From the NCBI GenBank assembly GCA_028023455.1, contig JAQFVV010012441.1:1671911-1735910 (forward strand): a stretch of 64,000 nt of DNA, read 5' to 3'. The notes below the pieces were generated by a model. That model was not told the origin of the DNA, did no database searches, and saw only the letters and a program-made list of their open reading frames with translations. Position numbers and translations under genes: made by a program. The DNA comes from Epiperipatus broadwayi (lineage: Eukaryota; Onychophora; Udeonychophora; Euonychophora; Peripatidae). The number at the start of each line of letters is the position of its first letter. The stretch's first letter is position 1. Positions 49,718 through 62,504 of this stretch are shown here, one piece after another.

Positions 49718-49880
49718 CTAACTTAACTGTTAAAGAGAGCAGTCAAATCTTAATCCTGTAACTGAAAAAAATATAGAAGAAAGTATTGCTAACTTAACTG
49801 TTAAAGAGAGAGCAATCAAATCTAAATCCAGCCACTGAAAAAACAGAAGTATTTCTAACATATCTATCAAAGAAAGAGAA
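49718..49880 (+). repeat. Tandem repeat, ~70-bp unit
   Basis: GCTAACTTAACTGTTAAAGA at 49718 and again at about 49788 begins two well-matched units (then TCAAATCT, AATCC, ACTGAAAAAA). A third unit near 49856 is diverged. Confidence 0.75.
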
Positions 49881-52800
49881 TCCCAAGCTTAGTCCAACTG
49901 ATACAATGCTATTGAATAGAATAGCAGAAGTTTTAATTAAGCTTTTACCATACTATGAGTTTGGCCCTAAAATGGTTTGTACAATGAAAACCATGTGCTA
50001 GATTCAGCTAAAAGCTAGGTATCACTTTCTTCCATGTAACCTACCTTCACCGGTCTAAAAATATAGAGAAGAGAGTACTCCCCTAAAGTAGTCTGTAATC
50101 TTGCCTTCAACCAAGAGCATAAGTCCCTGTCTACATCTGTCTGATCAGGAACTTCAAGAGAACCAAATGGACAAAATTGCTATTTCCATGTATCAGGAAT
50201 TATTAAAGACGCATGAAAGAACAAATTTAACCATGTCCATATTTATAAGTCTTCAAGGGAAAAACTAAAATTGCAACTGGAAAGACCTTCATAGACGAGA
50301 GATCTATGGCTGTAGGTATTTTTATTATGTGTGCACACTATTTTTTTATTAATAAAAAATTCTTTTTTGTTTCTTAAATGTAATACATTTTTTGTGTGTG
50401 TTGTATAAGAATTGATAATGGTAAATATTTCACTAAATTAAAATGTCTTTCTTTTTTGTAAAACACAGTCAATTTTTTCTTACAAATGATAAAATAGCTT
50501 TTTTTTTTTTTTTAAAAAAAAGTATAATCTGCTATAAATCTATGTTGTTTTCTCTCTCAATTTGCCCTCTGGGTAGAATCAAAGATTGCTATCTTTGATT
50601 TTTTTGAACATGTTTAACAAACACTTAAAAATTTTAAAGAAAGCATCTAATGCACTTAAAGTTAATCCATCAATAAAAATTAATTGTTTGGTTAATATAA
50701 TTTTTGTAAAAATGTATTTTTTGATGAAATGGGTGTTTGAAATGTCATACTATCATGTCATTGTTGTTTTTGTTGTTATTATTCAGATATTAAATAATTG
50801 TTTTTAAAAATATTTTTTCTAGTCTTAATTACTTTATTCTATCCAATTCTTGTTTCATGAAGTGTTGTGGGTGTGACCTTATATCATAACATCTTATATT
50901 CTAGGATTTATTTATTTTTTTATTTATTTTTTGTTGATATCAATAAAGCTAGTCATTTATAAATGATGGAAGCCCATGATTTGCTTAAGGTTATTTATGA
51001 TAAGTTGATTTATTTATTTATTTTTCTCTTACAGTAATAAATTATATAATTCATATTTCCTGGGCTAGATTTGAGCATAACAGCTATATAGGATAAGGGG
51101 TTATATTTAGTGAATAGGCATTCAGATGATAATGATGATGATTCTTGGGTTGGCATGAAGAGGATATTCTTCAAAGTCCATGCACTTCATTTTATGTAGT
51201 TTAGTCTCTATTAGAAATTAAGTTTATAATTGGTCAGTACATTAATGGTACTAAGTGGCCAGACATTGATGATTAACATGTTTTGATATTCTAGCATTAT
51301 ATTTTTTTGGTTATATTCTTATGGATTAGCACTTAAGTTTGTGCCTCCAAATTATGGTTTAAATAATTGCCCAAGCTGGTCACAAGATTGACTGTTAATT
51401 TATTTTGATAGATCATTCATGATGATGAATAATTAATAAATTTATAGTTAGCTATGTTGATCTCTCAGAGTGATATATTATGCTCATCCCTTTTGAGATT
51501 AAATTTTCTTTTTTTAATTTGAGGATAAAAATACAATTCCTCAGATCCTTCATGGTTTAAATCCCAATTTTCTGTAGAGTTACAAATAAAACCAATTTAG
51601 GCAGTTGGTGTTCATCTACTGGTGACCTTCACCCCAAGTATGACCCTGTATTTGCACATACTGTTACTATATATATATGTATGTTTTATTCTGAAAAATC
51701 TCCACTTTTATATATATAATCTAATATTATTTATGTATGTCTTCTATAGGAATTTAAAAAAAAAAAAATTTTATACAAGGCAATGTTTATATTATATAAT
51801 CTCTTGCAGGATTTATATATTTCTCTCATCAAATCTGATACCATCAGCTACTTGGAATTATTTAAATAGACTCACAGTGCTTAATTTGCTATTAAATAGT
51901 CTACAGGAATTTTAGTTGCAATTTAACTAAAGTTTCCTTTTTATCAGCCTAATGCAATTGGAAAGATAGAATTTATAATCCAATTTATTTTCAAATAATT
52001 TTGCCTTAAACATTTTAAATATGATAAATTTTAATTAATTAGATACACTATAAATATAAAAACTATTGACATTATTTCTTTATACCCTCTTTAGAAATTG
52101 TAGAAACTTAACAGTTTATATATGGCAATGTTTAATGAAAAATTGACTAACCTATAGAACATGTGTTTCTATCATTCAAACCTGACATCAGCTGTTAAGA
52201 AATGTAACTGAGGTTACATCAAACACATAAAATAGAGTTGTGTTTTATTTAATCTCACATGATTATTTAAGCAAATGATGATGTCAGATTTGATTGACAA
52301 AAATATGTACCATGCAAGTTGTTAATTTGTTTTTCATGAATCATTGCTGTATATAAAACCATAAGTTTCTATAAATTTTTACATAGTATAAAAATAAATA
52401 TATAAATAAACTATATTTATATGATTATTCTTATGTAGTTTGAAACCAAAATATTAGCATTCTCAGCAATAGATCATTTATTTTGTTACAAATACCTATA
52501 ATTCTTTCAATTCATTTGTATCATAATTATAATTAACGTAAACAATGATGTTACTATTTATTTAAAAACTACTACTATTTTTTTAAACTACTACTATTTC
52601 TTTATTTATTTGAATTCCATGGCAAGATTTATTATATATAAATATATATTGTCCTTTGATTAAAAATACCTTTTGAACATGTGATATATCATGTTTCTTT
52701 GATCTGTGCTTACTTTGTGGTTTTTTCATAGAACACTGACATTTCTATGAATAAACACATGCATATCCTTTATTTCATAATTTAGAAATACTAATGTACT

Positions 52801-53519
52801 TTCATGATTAATTTTTTTTCTGTTGTACTGGTGAATATAGGGAATGTGTTTTGCATTTAAGTTTTGTATAAATTTTCCTTAATATGAAAATGGATTACAC
52901 TATAATTACAATTTCTTGTATATTTAGTGATATGTTTCCAAAACCAGATAATTCCACTATATTAAAACCAACTATAATAATCTTGAATAATCAGCAGACA
53001 TCAAGTAATGTAGTGCTATAAGATTCCTATCTTCAAACTGGATTCTGATTTTGCCTTCATGAAAGAAGACTTAGCTGGAATTAATTTACTTATTTATATT
53101 AAAACCATTTTATTCCTATATAAGCTAATACCCTGGTGTCAGATCTATGTAACTATATAAGTTTCTTTGGGTTTGAAATCTTACATCTTTTTAAATGTCT
53201 GAGTATTAGCTTAAATAGTATAAAGAAATAATAAAAAAAAGGCTTTTAGATGCATTAGAGCATTTGTTTCAGTTTTGAATTCTAGTCTTTATTGATAAAT
53301 GCAAAAGCAAGAAGGTAATCTGAAAATGTGATTTTACAGCACTAATAATATTTGAAACCTTTTAACTATTATAGATGGCTGTAAAGTAAGATGAAGATAT
53401 AAATGGACTTTCAAAATTACTACATTTAATGGCACTCATTATTATTGCATATTTCACTATATTTAATTTTGCTCTACTAAGATTAACTATGAGCTAAGTT
53501 ATATTTTTATTGTGTATAC
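49881..53519. other. Intronic DNA, no recognised feature
   Basis: Mostly A/T-rich. A slightly more G+C-rich segment at about 49950-50300 and 51000-51650 shows no recognisable repeat boundary or domain. Short frames at 50586-50807 and 51622-51915 have no family motif. Confidence 0.5.
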
Positions 53520-53540
53520 CAGGGATGGCGAAACATTTAC
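53520..53540 (+). mobile_element. Possible hAT-type terminal sequence
   Basis: CAGGGATGGCGAAAC at 53520-53534 closely resembles the conserved terminal word of many hAT transposons (CAGGGNTNGSNAAAC-like). No opposite end or 8-bp duplication was located, so it may be a truncated element or chance. Confidence 0.35.
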
Positions 53541-54415
53541 ATGTTGGGGATGATTTTTTTGGTGAAAGTGTACCTGAGGGTGACTACATTTTTTTTTCAG
53601 GGCTTCGAAGTGGAAACCAAAAAAAATGTTATTTTTGCTGAAAAGCAAACCAGAACAGAAAAAAATTACGATTCAAAGTCCTGGCTTTTTTTAGAATGTA
53701 CTTACAAATTGATGTTTTTTTTTTTATAAGGGCTTTTTAGGTACAAATATTGGTGACATTTTTAGAAGATACTTACGAACTGATGAATTTTTTTCTATAA
53801 GATACAAATTTTCAAAGACATTTTACTATGACTACTATTAAATTATCTCACCTTCCTTTAATATTACAATTTGTCAATGTCACTTTATTTATTAAATTAC
53901 TATATGAAGTGTTTGAAAAAGTTCACAACTTCTTTGTTTTGAAATCAGTTCATTAAAATTCTTGTTTCTCCGGGATAAGTTATTTTTATTTCTTCTCAGA
54001 AAAATGACAATAAAATAATTCTAAGAATTTTAGCTTTAGAGTAACACAAAAATAATTTCATTCTTTTCAGCTTCTTCCAACATGTGGGTTTATTTTTGAG
54101 ATTGACAATAACAACAGGTGTTATTTTAAATTTACTATTTTTGAAAGTAAATAATTTTGAATTTTTTCCTTTTTTTATTTCTTATTATTTTTTATATTCA
54201 AATCAGCTTTGAATTTATCATTATAATTTATCAGTGTTCATGTTAGCTTCACAGTTGACTTCCAAAGATCTTGTGGGCATGTCTTGGTCAACCCTGGAGT
54301 ATACATTTAGTATTTTTGTACATATATTGGATAAAAGGCATTGAAATCCAAAACTTTTTCTTTATTTATATTCCCAAATTTCTTTTTAAAATTTATTCAA
54401 ATTATTATTACAAAA

Positions 54416-54965
54416 GCACAACTCTCCATACAGTAGTGTCATCCAGTGCAAGCCATGGTAAATCAAAGAATGTTAGAAAGTTTGTGCACAAAATCCCTAT
54501 CTAATTCCTACTCATACATTATCCTCAGATTAGTTTCCAGCTTGTGGTTTTCATAAGCAAGGAGCCTTAGATCTGAGAACACTGCACCTAGATCTTAGGA
54601 TTTAATGCAACCCTTCAGCACTGACCCCTTATGTTTTTAGTTAACTATGATGTTATGAGTCCAAAATGAAAACACAATAATATTTTTAATTCAAGAACAT
54701 TCACTTATATGGTTACATAGATCTGAACCAATCTCCATTTTGGTGTCTTTTGTTCTTTTATAATTATAGCTATCATAATTCTATGAGTGCGATTGATATT
54801 AAATCACTAAAACCTAAGGTAGTATAAGAATATTGAATGAGTAGGCAATAGATAGTAATTTTATGCACAAATCTTCTTGCATCCATTGATTTACAGCGTC
54901 TTGCACTGAATGGCACTACTGTATGAAGAGATTTTCTTCTCTTTTAACAGTTTGTACAAGCATAG
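54416..54965. mobile_element. Foldback element related to the 61-kb hammerhead element, disrupted
   Basis: Left arm 54416-54560 and right arm about 54830-54965 both match the arms at 61.0-61.4 kb (ACTCTCCATACAGTAGTG, TGCACAAAATCCC-like, and the inverse). The centre is replaced by unrelated sequence, and the plus-strand hammerhead is missing. On the minus strand of the left arm, TTATGAAAACCACAAGC and GGAAACTAATCTGAGG are a decayed hammerhead core. Confidence 0.7.
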
Positions 54966-57900
54966 GAAGTAGTGAACATGCAATATTTAGTGGCACAATA
55001 TATTATTACTGTTTTTTATCATTTAATGGTTTCAATTAATATTATTTATAGAAGAAATTGATGTTATTCTTAAAGAAATAAAAAAGTAAAATAAAAGCAA
55101 TAATATTTTGGATAAAGTGGGCTATCCACTTTGCCTAGCTATGGTTTGTGTAATTCGTCAATACATTATTTCAATGCAATATCATGTTTTTAAAATGACA
55201 GACTAATCTAAATAAAATATTGTTATAATAGCAAGTTAATATAATTTTAAAAATGTAATAAACTGTATTTAATTCTGAATAATGACAAAAAAATAAATAA
55301 ATAAATAAATAAAGAATTACAGTAGTATTATTATAGTTATAAATGAAAGTCAGTTATTTAAATAATTTATTGATAATGTTAGTTTAGGTATATAGTTTGT
55401 CTTAAGGATATTTATAAAATTAGGAGTAGTCATGAGCAAAGAAAGTTACATAAGGTGTGTGTATATAAAAAAATAATATGCTTGCAAGTATTCTTGGTTT
55501 TTTTTCCGGCGTTCTAATATTTAAAGAAAATTGATACAAATTTCAGTCAATTAATGATTAAAATAATATTATTTTTATACTTCTGATAAATTGATTCATT
55601 CACTAAAAATATAATGGTATCTTAAGTATAATTTACAAATGATTAGTATTGGTAATTTTCGTTTATTATTTATAATTTTGATTTATTAAACTGGTATGTA
55701 TTATATTTCAAATAACCTTGATGACCACGTGATTCATGTGGCTGAAATAGTTGGGTTGATTTTTTTTTGTCAGTCATCGATCGTCTGCTTTTTTTTAAGA
55801 AAGAAAAAAAAGGAGGGAATCAGAAGTTAACAGTACTAAAATTTTTATAACGCTATATTTTTAAAAAAATAAACAGTAATAAACTGATTATATTCTCTTG
55901 GTTATGACTACAATGAAAGGGTAAATAGACATTCTGTTTCTATGTTTTTTAGTTATGAATTGTTCTAGTTATAAGTCCAGCATTCTGGAAAGAATTTAAA
56001 ATATTTCATTTTAAAACTTAAAAATGGCAAAGTTAAAGCAGTTGATAATTGAACCTAGTAATTTTTCTCAACCCAGAAAGATGAACATTTTTAATGTCAA
56101 AACAAATTGTTTACGTCTTTTGTTTTTATTTAATAATATTCCTTGTGTATAAAGAGAAGAGAAAATTCTAGTATGAACTAATTGATAATTTAGAAGAACT
56201 CTCCAAGATTTTGCTCTGTCATTTACGTTTTTTTTTTTTTTTTTAAAAAGTTATTATATCATCTGCATCTGTTTATAGGGGAACTAACTATTATGTAGTT
56301 CATTTATCAATTCAATTATTTTATAATCTTTAAGAAAAAGTTGATGGCATGGGTATTTAAAGAGATGTTTTTAAAAAAAAAACTATTTGAAGTTAAAAGC
56401 TAAAACTATTGTACAGTGTTAATTTTATCATTAAGTTAATTTACAATCATTTGAAAAAAGGATTGATATGCTATATATTTGAAAGTAAATTGAATTATTT
56501 AAAATTAATATGCTAAAGTTATGGAAACTACTTGATAATTTTCTCATCATCCTGAACATAAAGTTTAATCTTTTAAAAATGTGTGCTCTTAAAGAAATTA
56601 TAATGGAATTTTGCATCTACTCATCTTAAATATATCTGCGGTTTAATATTAAAATTTTCAGAAAATGTACCTATCTTTTTCAATGTGCTAGCTAGCTGAT
56701 ATCATATTTATACTGTCATAATATTCATGTTTATCGTCGTTGTTATATTTGTCTTTGTTCCAAATCTTTGTTATAATTAAATTGTGAATTAAGCTTCACT
56801 TCCACTGTAGTTTTTTTATATATATTTTATGATACAACTGCTAAAAAAAAAAAAATCTTTATTAAAAAAAATAAATATGTGTTTCTTATTTCAACGTCTT
56901 ATATTTTTTTGGACTATGAGTAAAGAAGAACTTTACCTGATCAGATGGCTCCGCAAGGGAGGCGTTCTGCCAAACAACTAAGTTTTTTTTTAAAAAAATT
57001 GTGTTTGGTAAACTTTATTTTTTTTTTTAATTTTATAATGTAATAAAATACATAGAGGTTTTGAAATTTATTATGTAATATTTTAAAGGTTTTATGGTAA
57101 ATAGGTAAACATTATTACCATTTTTTTAAGTAAATTTTGTTTTCGATATGAAGTTATACTGATAAAATATATCTGGTTTATTTTATGGGCAACCAGAGAT
57201 ATTAATCACACATGTTAAATATTTAAAATCTATGTTACATCTTTAATGAGTTAAACAGTATTTTTTTTTCAATTTATCAGAAGTAACTATTTTATATCTT
57301 ATGCTGTAATAGCATATTTTTTAAGATAAGATTTTAATAAAAATTTATTTCAGTAATTAATTATTTATTAACAATGATTTTTTATTAATATGTCCACTTT
57401 ATTTTAGTATCAGCTTTTATGCTATACATTGCTGTTTAATATTCCTTGCTTAAAGTTCACATTTGATACTAATATATGTGTGTTTTAGTAATTGGTTTCA
57501 GATATTGATTGGTGTAAATTGGTTATGCAGATTTATTGTTAGTGTATTTTGCTCTCTTGATTAAGTTGAAGAAATGGTAGATGCTTAATACCAGCATAGT
57601 TTAATGTTTATTATGCATTATGCTTGTGGAATAGATATGTTCTTCCCATAGTGCATTATATTTTGCCATGAGTGGATCATTTTGATATAGTAGTATAGTT
57701 TGTAGCCAGTGTGTCCAAGTCCCATGGAGAGGACTATATAATATAACTTAATTCTATGAGAAGATTATATATTTGGAGGGTGTTCCTTTTCCTCAGATGA
57801 TGATATAAAGTCCATGCCTACATTTTGAGCCTGAAAGATAGGCTGGAAACCATCAATTCATTTAATGAAGTATTTTTTTGGAGAGGTTACTCGGTATTTC

Positions 57901-60900
57901 TATCCCTCATGTAAAGTTAGGATATATTTTCCACCATAGAAGATGTAGATTATAGTGTCCTATTTAAAATTATAGCAAGATAGACATTAGATTTGAGGTA
58001 TTAGTTCATCAGGGTGCACTTTGTCTTTGTAGTGCTTTAGTGTTTTGGGATCAATATCTGTATTGTGCTACTTAGACATGCTAGTAGTTCACAAGCAAAC
58101 CAATTAAAGAGAATTAATTTCAAAATTGCGTATTTTTAAAATGCATAGTTATTTAATGAATATTATAACACATTGTTTTATTTTTCATCAATAGCTGATA
58201 ATTTCCTTCATGGAAATTGCAAGTCATTTATGGTTAAATTATCTATTAATAACTTTATGTGGACACTAAGTTAAATATTAATTTGTGTGTGGGACTTCTG
58301 ATGAATGAGCCTACCCATTCATAGTTTATTTCTAATATCAACCCTGATTTAGTTAACTCATTAGGAATACAGTTTAACATTTAGATGAGAATAGTATTTG
58401 AACACAGTTCATGATAGTTTAATAAATAGCATGCTTCATATCATAATAAAAATAGTCAACTAAGAATTTAAATAAGGGATGGATTTTGTAGACTCTTTAT
58501 AAGACTTAAACAGATACTGGTATTAATTTTGTCTATTTCCCATTAAGCATTTGCTTAATGCAGCTTCTAAAAATATTAAATCAGTTAATAGTGTACTAGC
58601 TGTACATTTCAGCTAGTTTCCTTAAATGGATAGTTTCATTCTGAGTGTATGAGAAAATATTGTATTCTTATGTTCTGGTAAAGAACAGCTGTAGCAAAAA
58701 TATGTGTCTTCTATATATTTTTTTATTTTATTTTACTTTATTCTGTGTTGTTAATAAACTTCTAGTATGTTAGTTAATTTTGTGCTGATTTATTTCCTTG
58801 ATACAAACTTATGCGAACCATGTGCTGATTATATTTATGTGTTTGCAAAGTATTTGTAAAGTGTTTTCCTTGCATCCTCAATTGTTTAAATTTCAAAAAT
58901 CTTAATACACCAGATAAACAAATTTATGCAGATCCTAACATTTCATTTTGATGATAATTATTTTAAGAGAATTGCAAATTTCAGTTTAAACATTTATTTG
59001 ATAGCAAAACGAATCTTATTTCTAGTTTTTAATTCTGACTGTATATTATTCCATTCATGTTCTCAGTTCAATTGTTGAAATAATTAGTTTTAATTATTTT
59101 ATTGTGTTGTAATGGATGATGAAAGGATACAAAAGGTACCATTGTCTTTCTATTATTCTGGTTGATATCTTGGGTAAAATGCTGAATTATTCCAAATTTT
59201 ATGCAATTATTTTATTTCATTATTGATCATATATATCACTCCTTTAAGTAATTATAGTAGTTATTATATGTTAAGACACACTTGCTATTAAGTGATGTGA
59301 ATGTATCATGCAGCCTACCAGAATGTCGGTCATGTAGGACAACCCAAATATAGAATATTTTCCCCAAGATAAATAAAAGAACCCTGAGATCATCATCATT
59401 ATTTCTTATAAAAAAGTTTATTTATTATTATTATTATAATGCTGCTGTGGCATAAAAGAGCTTTATTTGCAATTGTACCATAGGAAAGGTACTTTTCATT
59501 TTCATTTTACTCTGCAAGAGTAGAGTTTATTTCAGATCATGTTGGAAAATTATTGATATAACATTTCATGATATACTAAAAAAAAGAGAGAGATGCAAAA
59601 ATTAATGAGCACATATCACTGTGGTTTTAAGTGCAAGTGTTTATAGCTCAAAGAATGTGTTTTTGATGAAGATAGAGATCTATTTTGTTCTAAATTGTTA
59701 ATTAGGGAATGATTGGAGTTTTGCTTTCTTCCCAAGTTATTTATTTTACTTATAATAATTTATTTTACTATTATTTATTTCTTGCTTCATCTTAACTGCA
59801 TATCTCTGTGGCTATCCCCTTTATAACTAACCTACCACTGAGCATAGCCCCACATTGTATTATTACAGATTTATAGTTATTTTAATAAGAGACTTAAAGT
59901 AATATTTATTGAGATTTATTTTATAAGAATTATCGCAATATGATTTTGTTATTGTGATTAGAATAACTTTATTAGGTTACAGTTAGACATCCAACTGTAG
60001 AAGCATCATCCTTTTATTAGGTTATTATTATATATGTTATTATTAGTGATTAAAAATGATGCCTCAACGTATGAGTATAACATATGGGTATTAGGCATTG
60101 ACACATCATCCTTTTTATTAGGTTAGTATATATATACATATGTGCCTGAAAATGAACAATAAAATATATAAAAGATTCAAAGTTATTGCATGCAATATAG
60201 GGTATTTTGTTTTTATATATTTTCAGCTTCCTATAATAGCTAAAAATGTTCATACTTGTAACTTAAATTAAGTAAGAAAGTAGGGTTTTATTAAAGACTT
60301 ATGTAACAACAATAAGCAGTTCTTTTCAGTCCTATTCTAGCGTCATCTATTGTAAGCTTTAGAATTAGTGGACAACCTATTGGTATAATTGCTACATAAT
60401 CAAATTTTTAGACCACAACATTATTCTATTTTTTATTGATTACTAAAGTCTACAGTGAATGGCTTTAGAGTAAAATGAAAAGAACTGGTCTTGGAATCAT
60501 ACAAATAAGTGGAGAAAGTCATGTGATTTTATTGCCACATAGAAATCATAAAAAGCATGTATATGAGTTTTTGCAAAGCGTGTCAATAGTATTATGTGTT
60601 TATTTGTTTTGCTACAATACCTCTTTTATTATCCATCTTTAATTAAATAAAAAAGATTATTTATAATTGTCCAAATGTATAAATAATGTACATAAAGTAT
60701 GAATTTAATTAACTTTTTTTTCTATTGATATCTCAATATATATAAATATGTATATGAATTTAATTAATTTTATTTCACTTATTAATATAAATATATATAT
60801 TTGAATTTTATTAAAATTAAAATGCTATATCTAAAATCACATGATAGTGTAGTTAGAATGTAGCAATCATAAAAAGCCTATATATGAGTTATTATAAATG

Positions 60901-60973
60901 AAATTGATAGCATTTTATATCTACTTATAATCTGACCACAACTTTTCTGTCATTCTCCTTATTTTCCATATGT
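54966..60973. other. Intronic AT-rich DNA, no gene seen
   Basis: Contains a short AAAT-type run near 55290-55312 and a duplicated CATCATCC...TTATTAGGTTA block near 60003-60025 and 60106-60125. No frame has a family motif and no foldback of note was found. A more balanced stretch at 57600-58080 may be an old repeat. Confidence 0.5.
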
Positions 60974-61154
60974 ATGTTAATGTATGTCAAATCACTAAAC
61001 ATCACTTGATCACCATCTCTTGTGCTAGCACATAACTGTTATTAAACAAGCAAAACTCTCAATATAGTAGTGCCACCCTGTCCCAATCAGAGTAATCAAT
61101 GGATGATAGAAGACTTGTGCATAAAATCCCCATCTAGTGACTACTCATCCAATA

Positions 61155-61196
61155 TCCCCAGACCAGTTTCTGGCTTGTGGCCTTTGTCAGTGAGAA
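61155..61196 (-). ncRNA. Hammerhead motif in left arm, G8 lost
   Basis: On the minus strand, GAAAC (61170-61166) and GTC (61163-61161) are kept, and stem I still pairs (one G-C became G-U). CUGANGA reads CTGACAA (61190-61184): the catalytic G8 is A. It is probably dead. Confidence 0.55.
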
Positions 61197-61212
61197 GCCA
61201 AGGAGCCAAGGC

Positions 61213-61254
61213 TCCTCACTGATGAAGGCCACAAGCCAGAAACTGGTCTGGGGA
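61213..61254 (+). ncRNA. Hammerhead ribozyme motif, intact core
   Basis: Stem I 5' strand 61213-61218 (TCCTCA); CTGATGA 61219-61225; stem II GGC 61227-61229 with GCC 61235-61237, loop CACAA, and an A-A mismatch at its base; GAAAC 61239-61243; TG; GTC 61246-61248; stem I 3' strand 61249-61254 (TGGGGA). Six pairs in stem I, one G-U. Compared with 8565-8604 the outermost stem I pair is T-A swapped for A-T, and stem II is GGC/GCC instead of TGC/GCA: paired changes that keep the fold. Cleavage would be after C61248. Stem III is short and self-complementary, favouring a dimeric form. Confidence 0.7.
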
Positions 61255-61383
61255 TATTGGATGAGTAGGCACTAGATGGGGATTTTATGCACAAGCCTTC
61301 TGTCATCCATTGATTACTCTAGTTGGCACAGGGTGGCACTACTGTATAGAGAGTTTTGCCTGTTTAATAATGTTAATGTATGT

Positions 61384-62222
61384 AAAATATAATTTTATAT
61401 TTTTTCCCCAATAATGTTGCAATATATATCTTTAAACTTTATTAAAATTAAAGACCTTTATCTAAAATTAAACGAGATATAATAATTTCTAATCTAATAT
61501 ATATTAAAATATGATTATTGTGAATAGAAACTTCCTAAAAATGTTCACTTACAAAATAAATTTGTGTAATGTATATTAGTAAATATAGAATAGTAGTGTT
61601 TTGGCCTTGAAAATATAGAGACTTGACACGGTGAAAAGCTTTGGTTAAGTGAAATACTCTTCAAATCCAACTAAATGTTTTTTTCTAATATATATATATA
61701 ACCATATGTTTAAAGCATAAAAATAACTAAAAAAACAAATTTTTATTTCCTTAATTTGAAACTTTGTAGCACATATGTCACAGTGCTAAAAAAATCAATG
61801 TTAAGTGGGGTGGAGTATATAAACAGTTGATGATTTTCAGTGTACCCTATTGTACATATAAGATCATTAATTGCTAACCAGTTTAAAATAACTGACTTGT
61901 TCTTTTATCATGTATCAAATAAAGAACCTTGTAAAGTATGTCTGAGATTTAAATTCTTTCAACCAGTTACCATAACAATCTGAACTATATATATATATCT
62001 TAAATTTATCTGTTTGTTTTCAAAGTATGAACACATTAACAGATAATTTAATATCTTATATTTATATATATAAAGTTTACTATTTATTCACTGCTAAATT
62101 GATCTTTGTAGGCATAAAAGCTAGTCACATTATTTACTATAAATTTTGCCATGGCATACACATATTTAAAAAAAAATATTTGGGACACAAAAATTAAAAA
62201 CAAAGTGTACACATCACGCACA

Positions 62223-62254
<32 letters not shown>

Positions 62255-62504
62255 TGTAATGGGCACACATGCCATCACATTATATTTTTATAAATAAAAT
62301 TAGAAATTAAAATAAAAGTTCGCAAATAAAATTTTGTTTTAAAAATTGAAAATTAATTCATCTTAAATTCATATATATAAAATCACATAGATGAAAAATT
62401 ATTAAAAGAAAACTTTATTAAAAAAAGAAAAAGTTTTAAGACTAAATTTTCAACAAAATCTTAAAGATTTAAAGATAAAAATGTATCTTTAAGAATGTAC
62501 AAAT
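61384..62504. other. Intronic AT-rich DNA with CA/TA run
   Basis: An AC run followed by an AT run at about 62223-62255 resembles the microsatellite ends of the repeats at 13.5 and 26.6 kb. No gene was recognised. Confidence 0.5.

Larger units (their letters stand above)
60988..61369. mobile_element. Hairpin element with hammerhead and 14-bp target duplication
   Basis: A near-perfect palindrome (about 61041-61369, centre near 61205) is preceded by a one-sided tail (60988-61040). ATGTTAATGTATGT at 60974-60987 and 61370-61383 is an exact 14-bp direct repeat. Each arm carries a hammerhead motif: intact on the plus strand at 61213-61254, broken on the minus strand at 61155-61196. The arm outer parts recur at 54.4-55.0 kb. 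The same hairpin-plus-tail plan is seen at 8389-8662 and 40015-40319. Confidence 0.85.
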
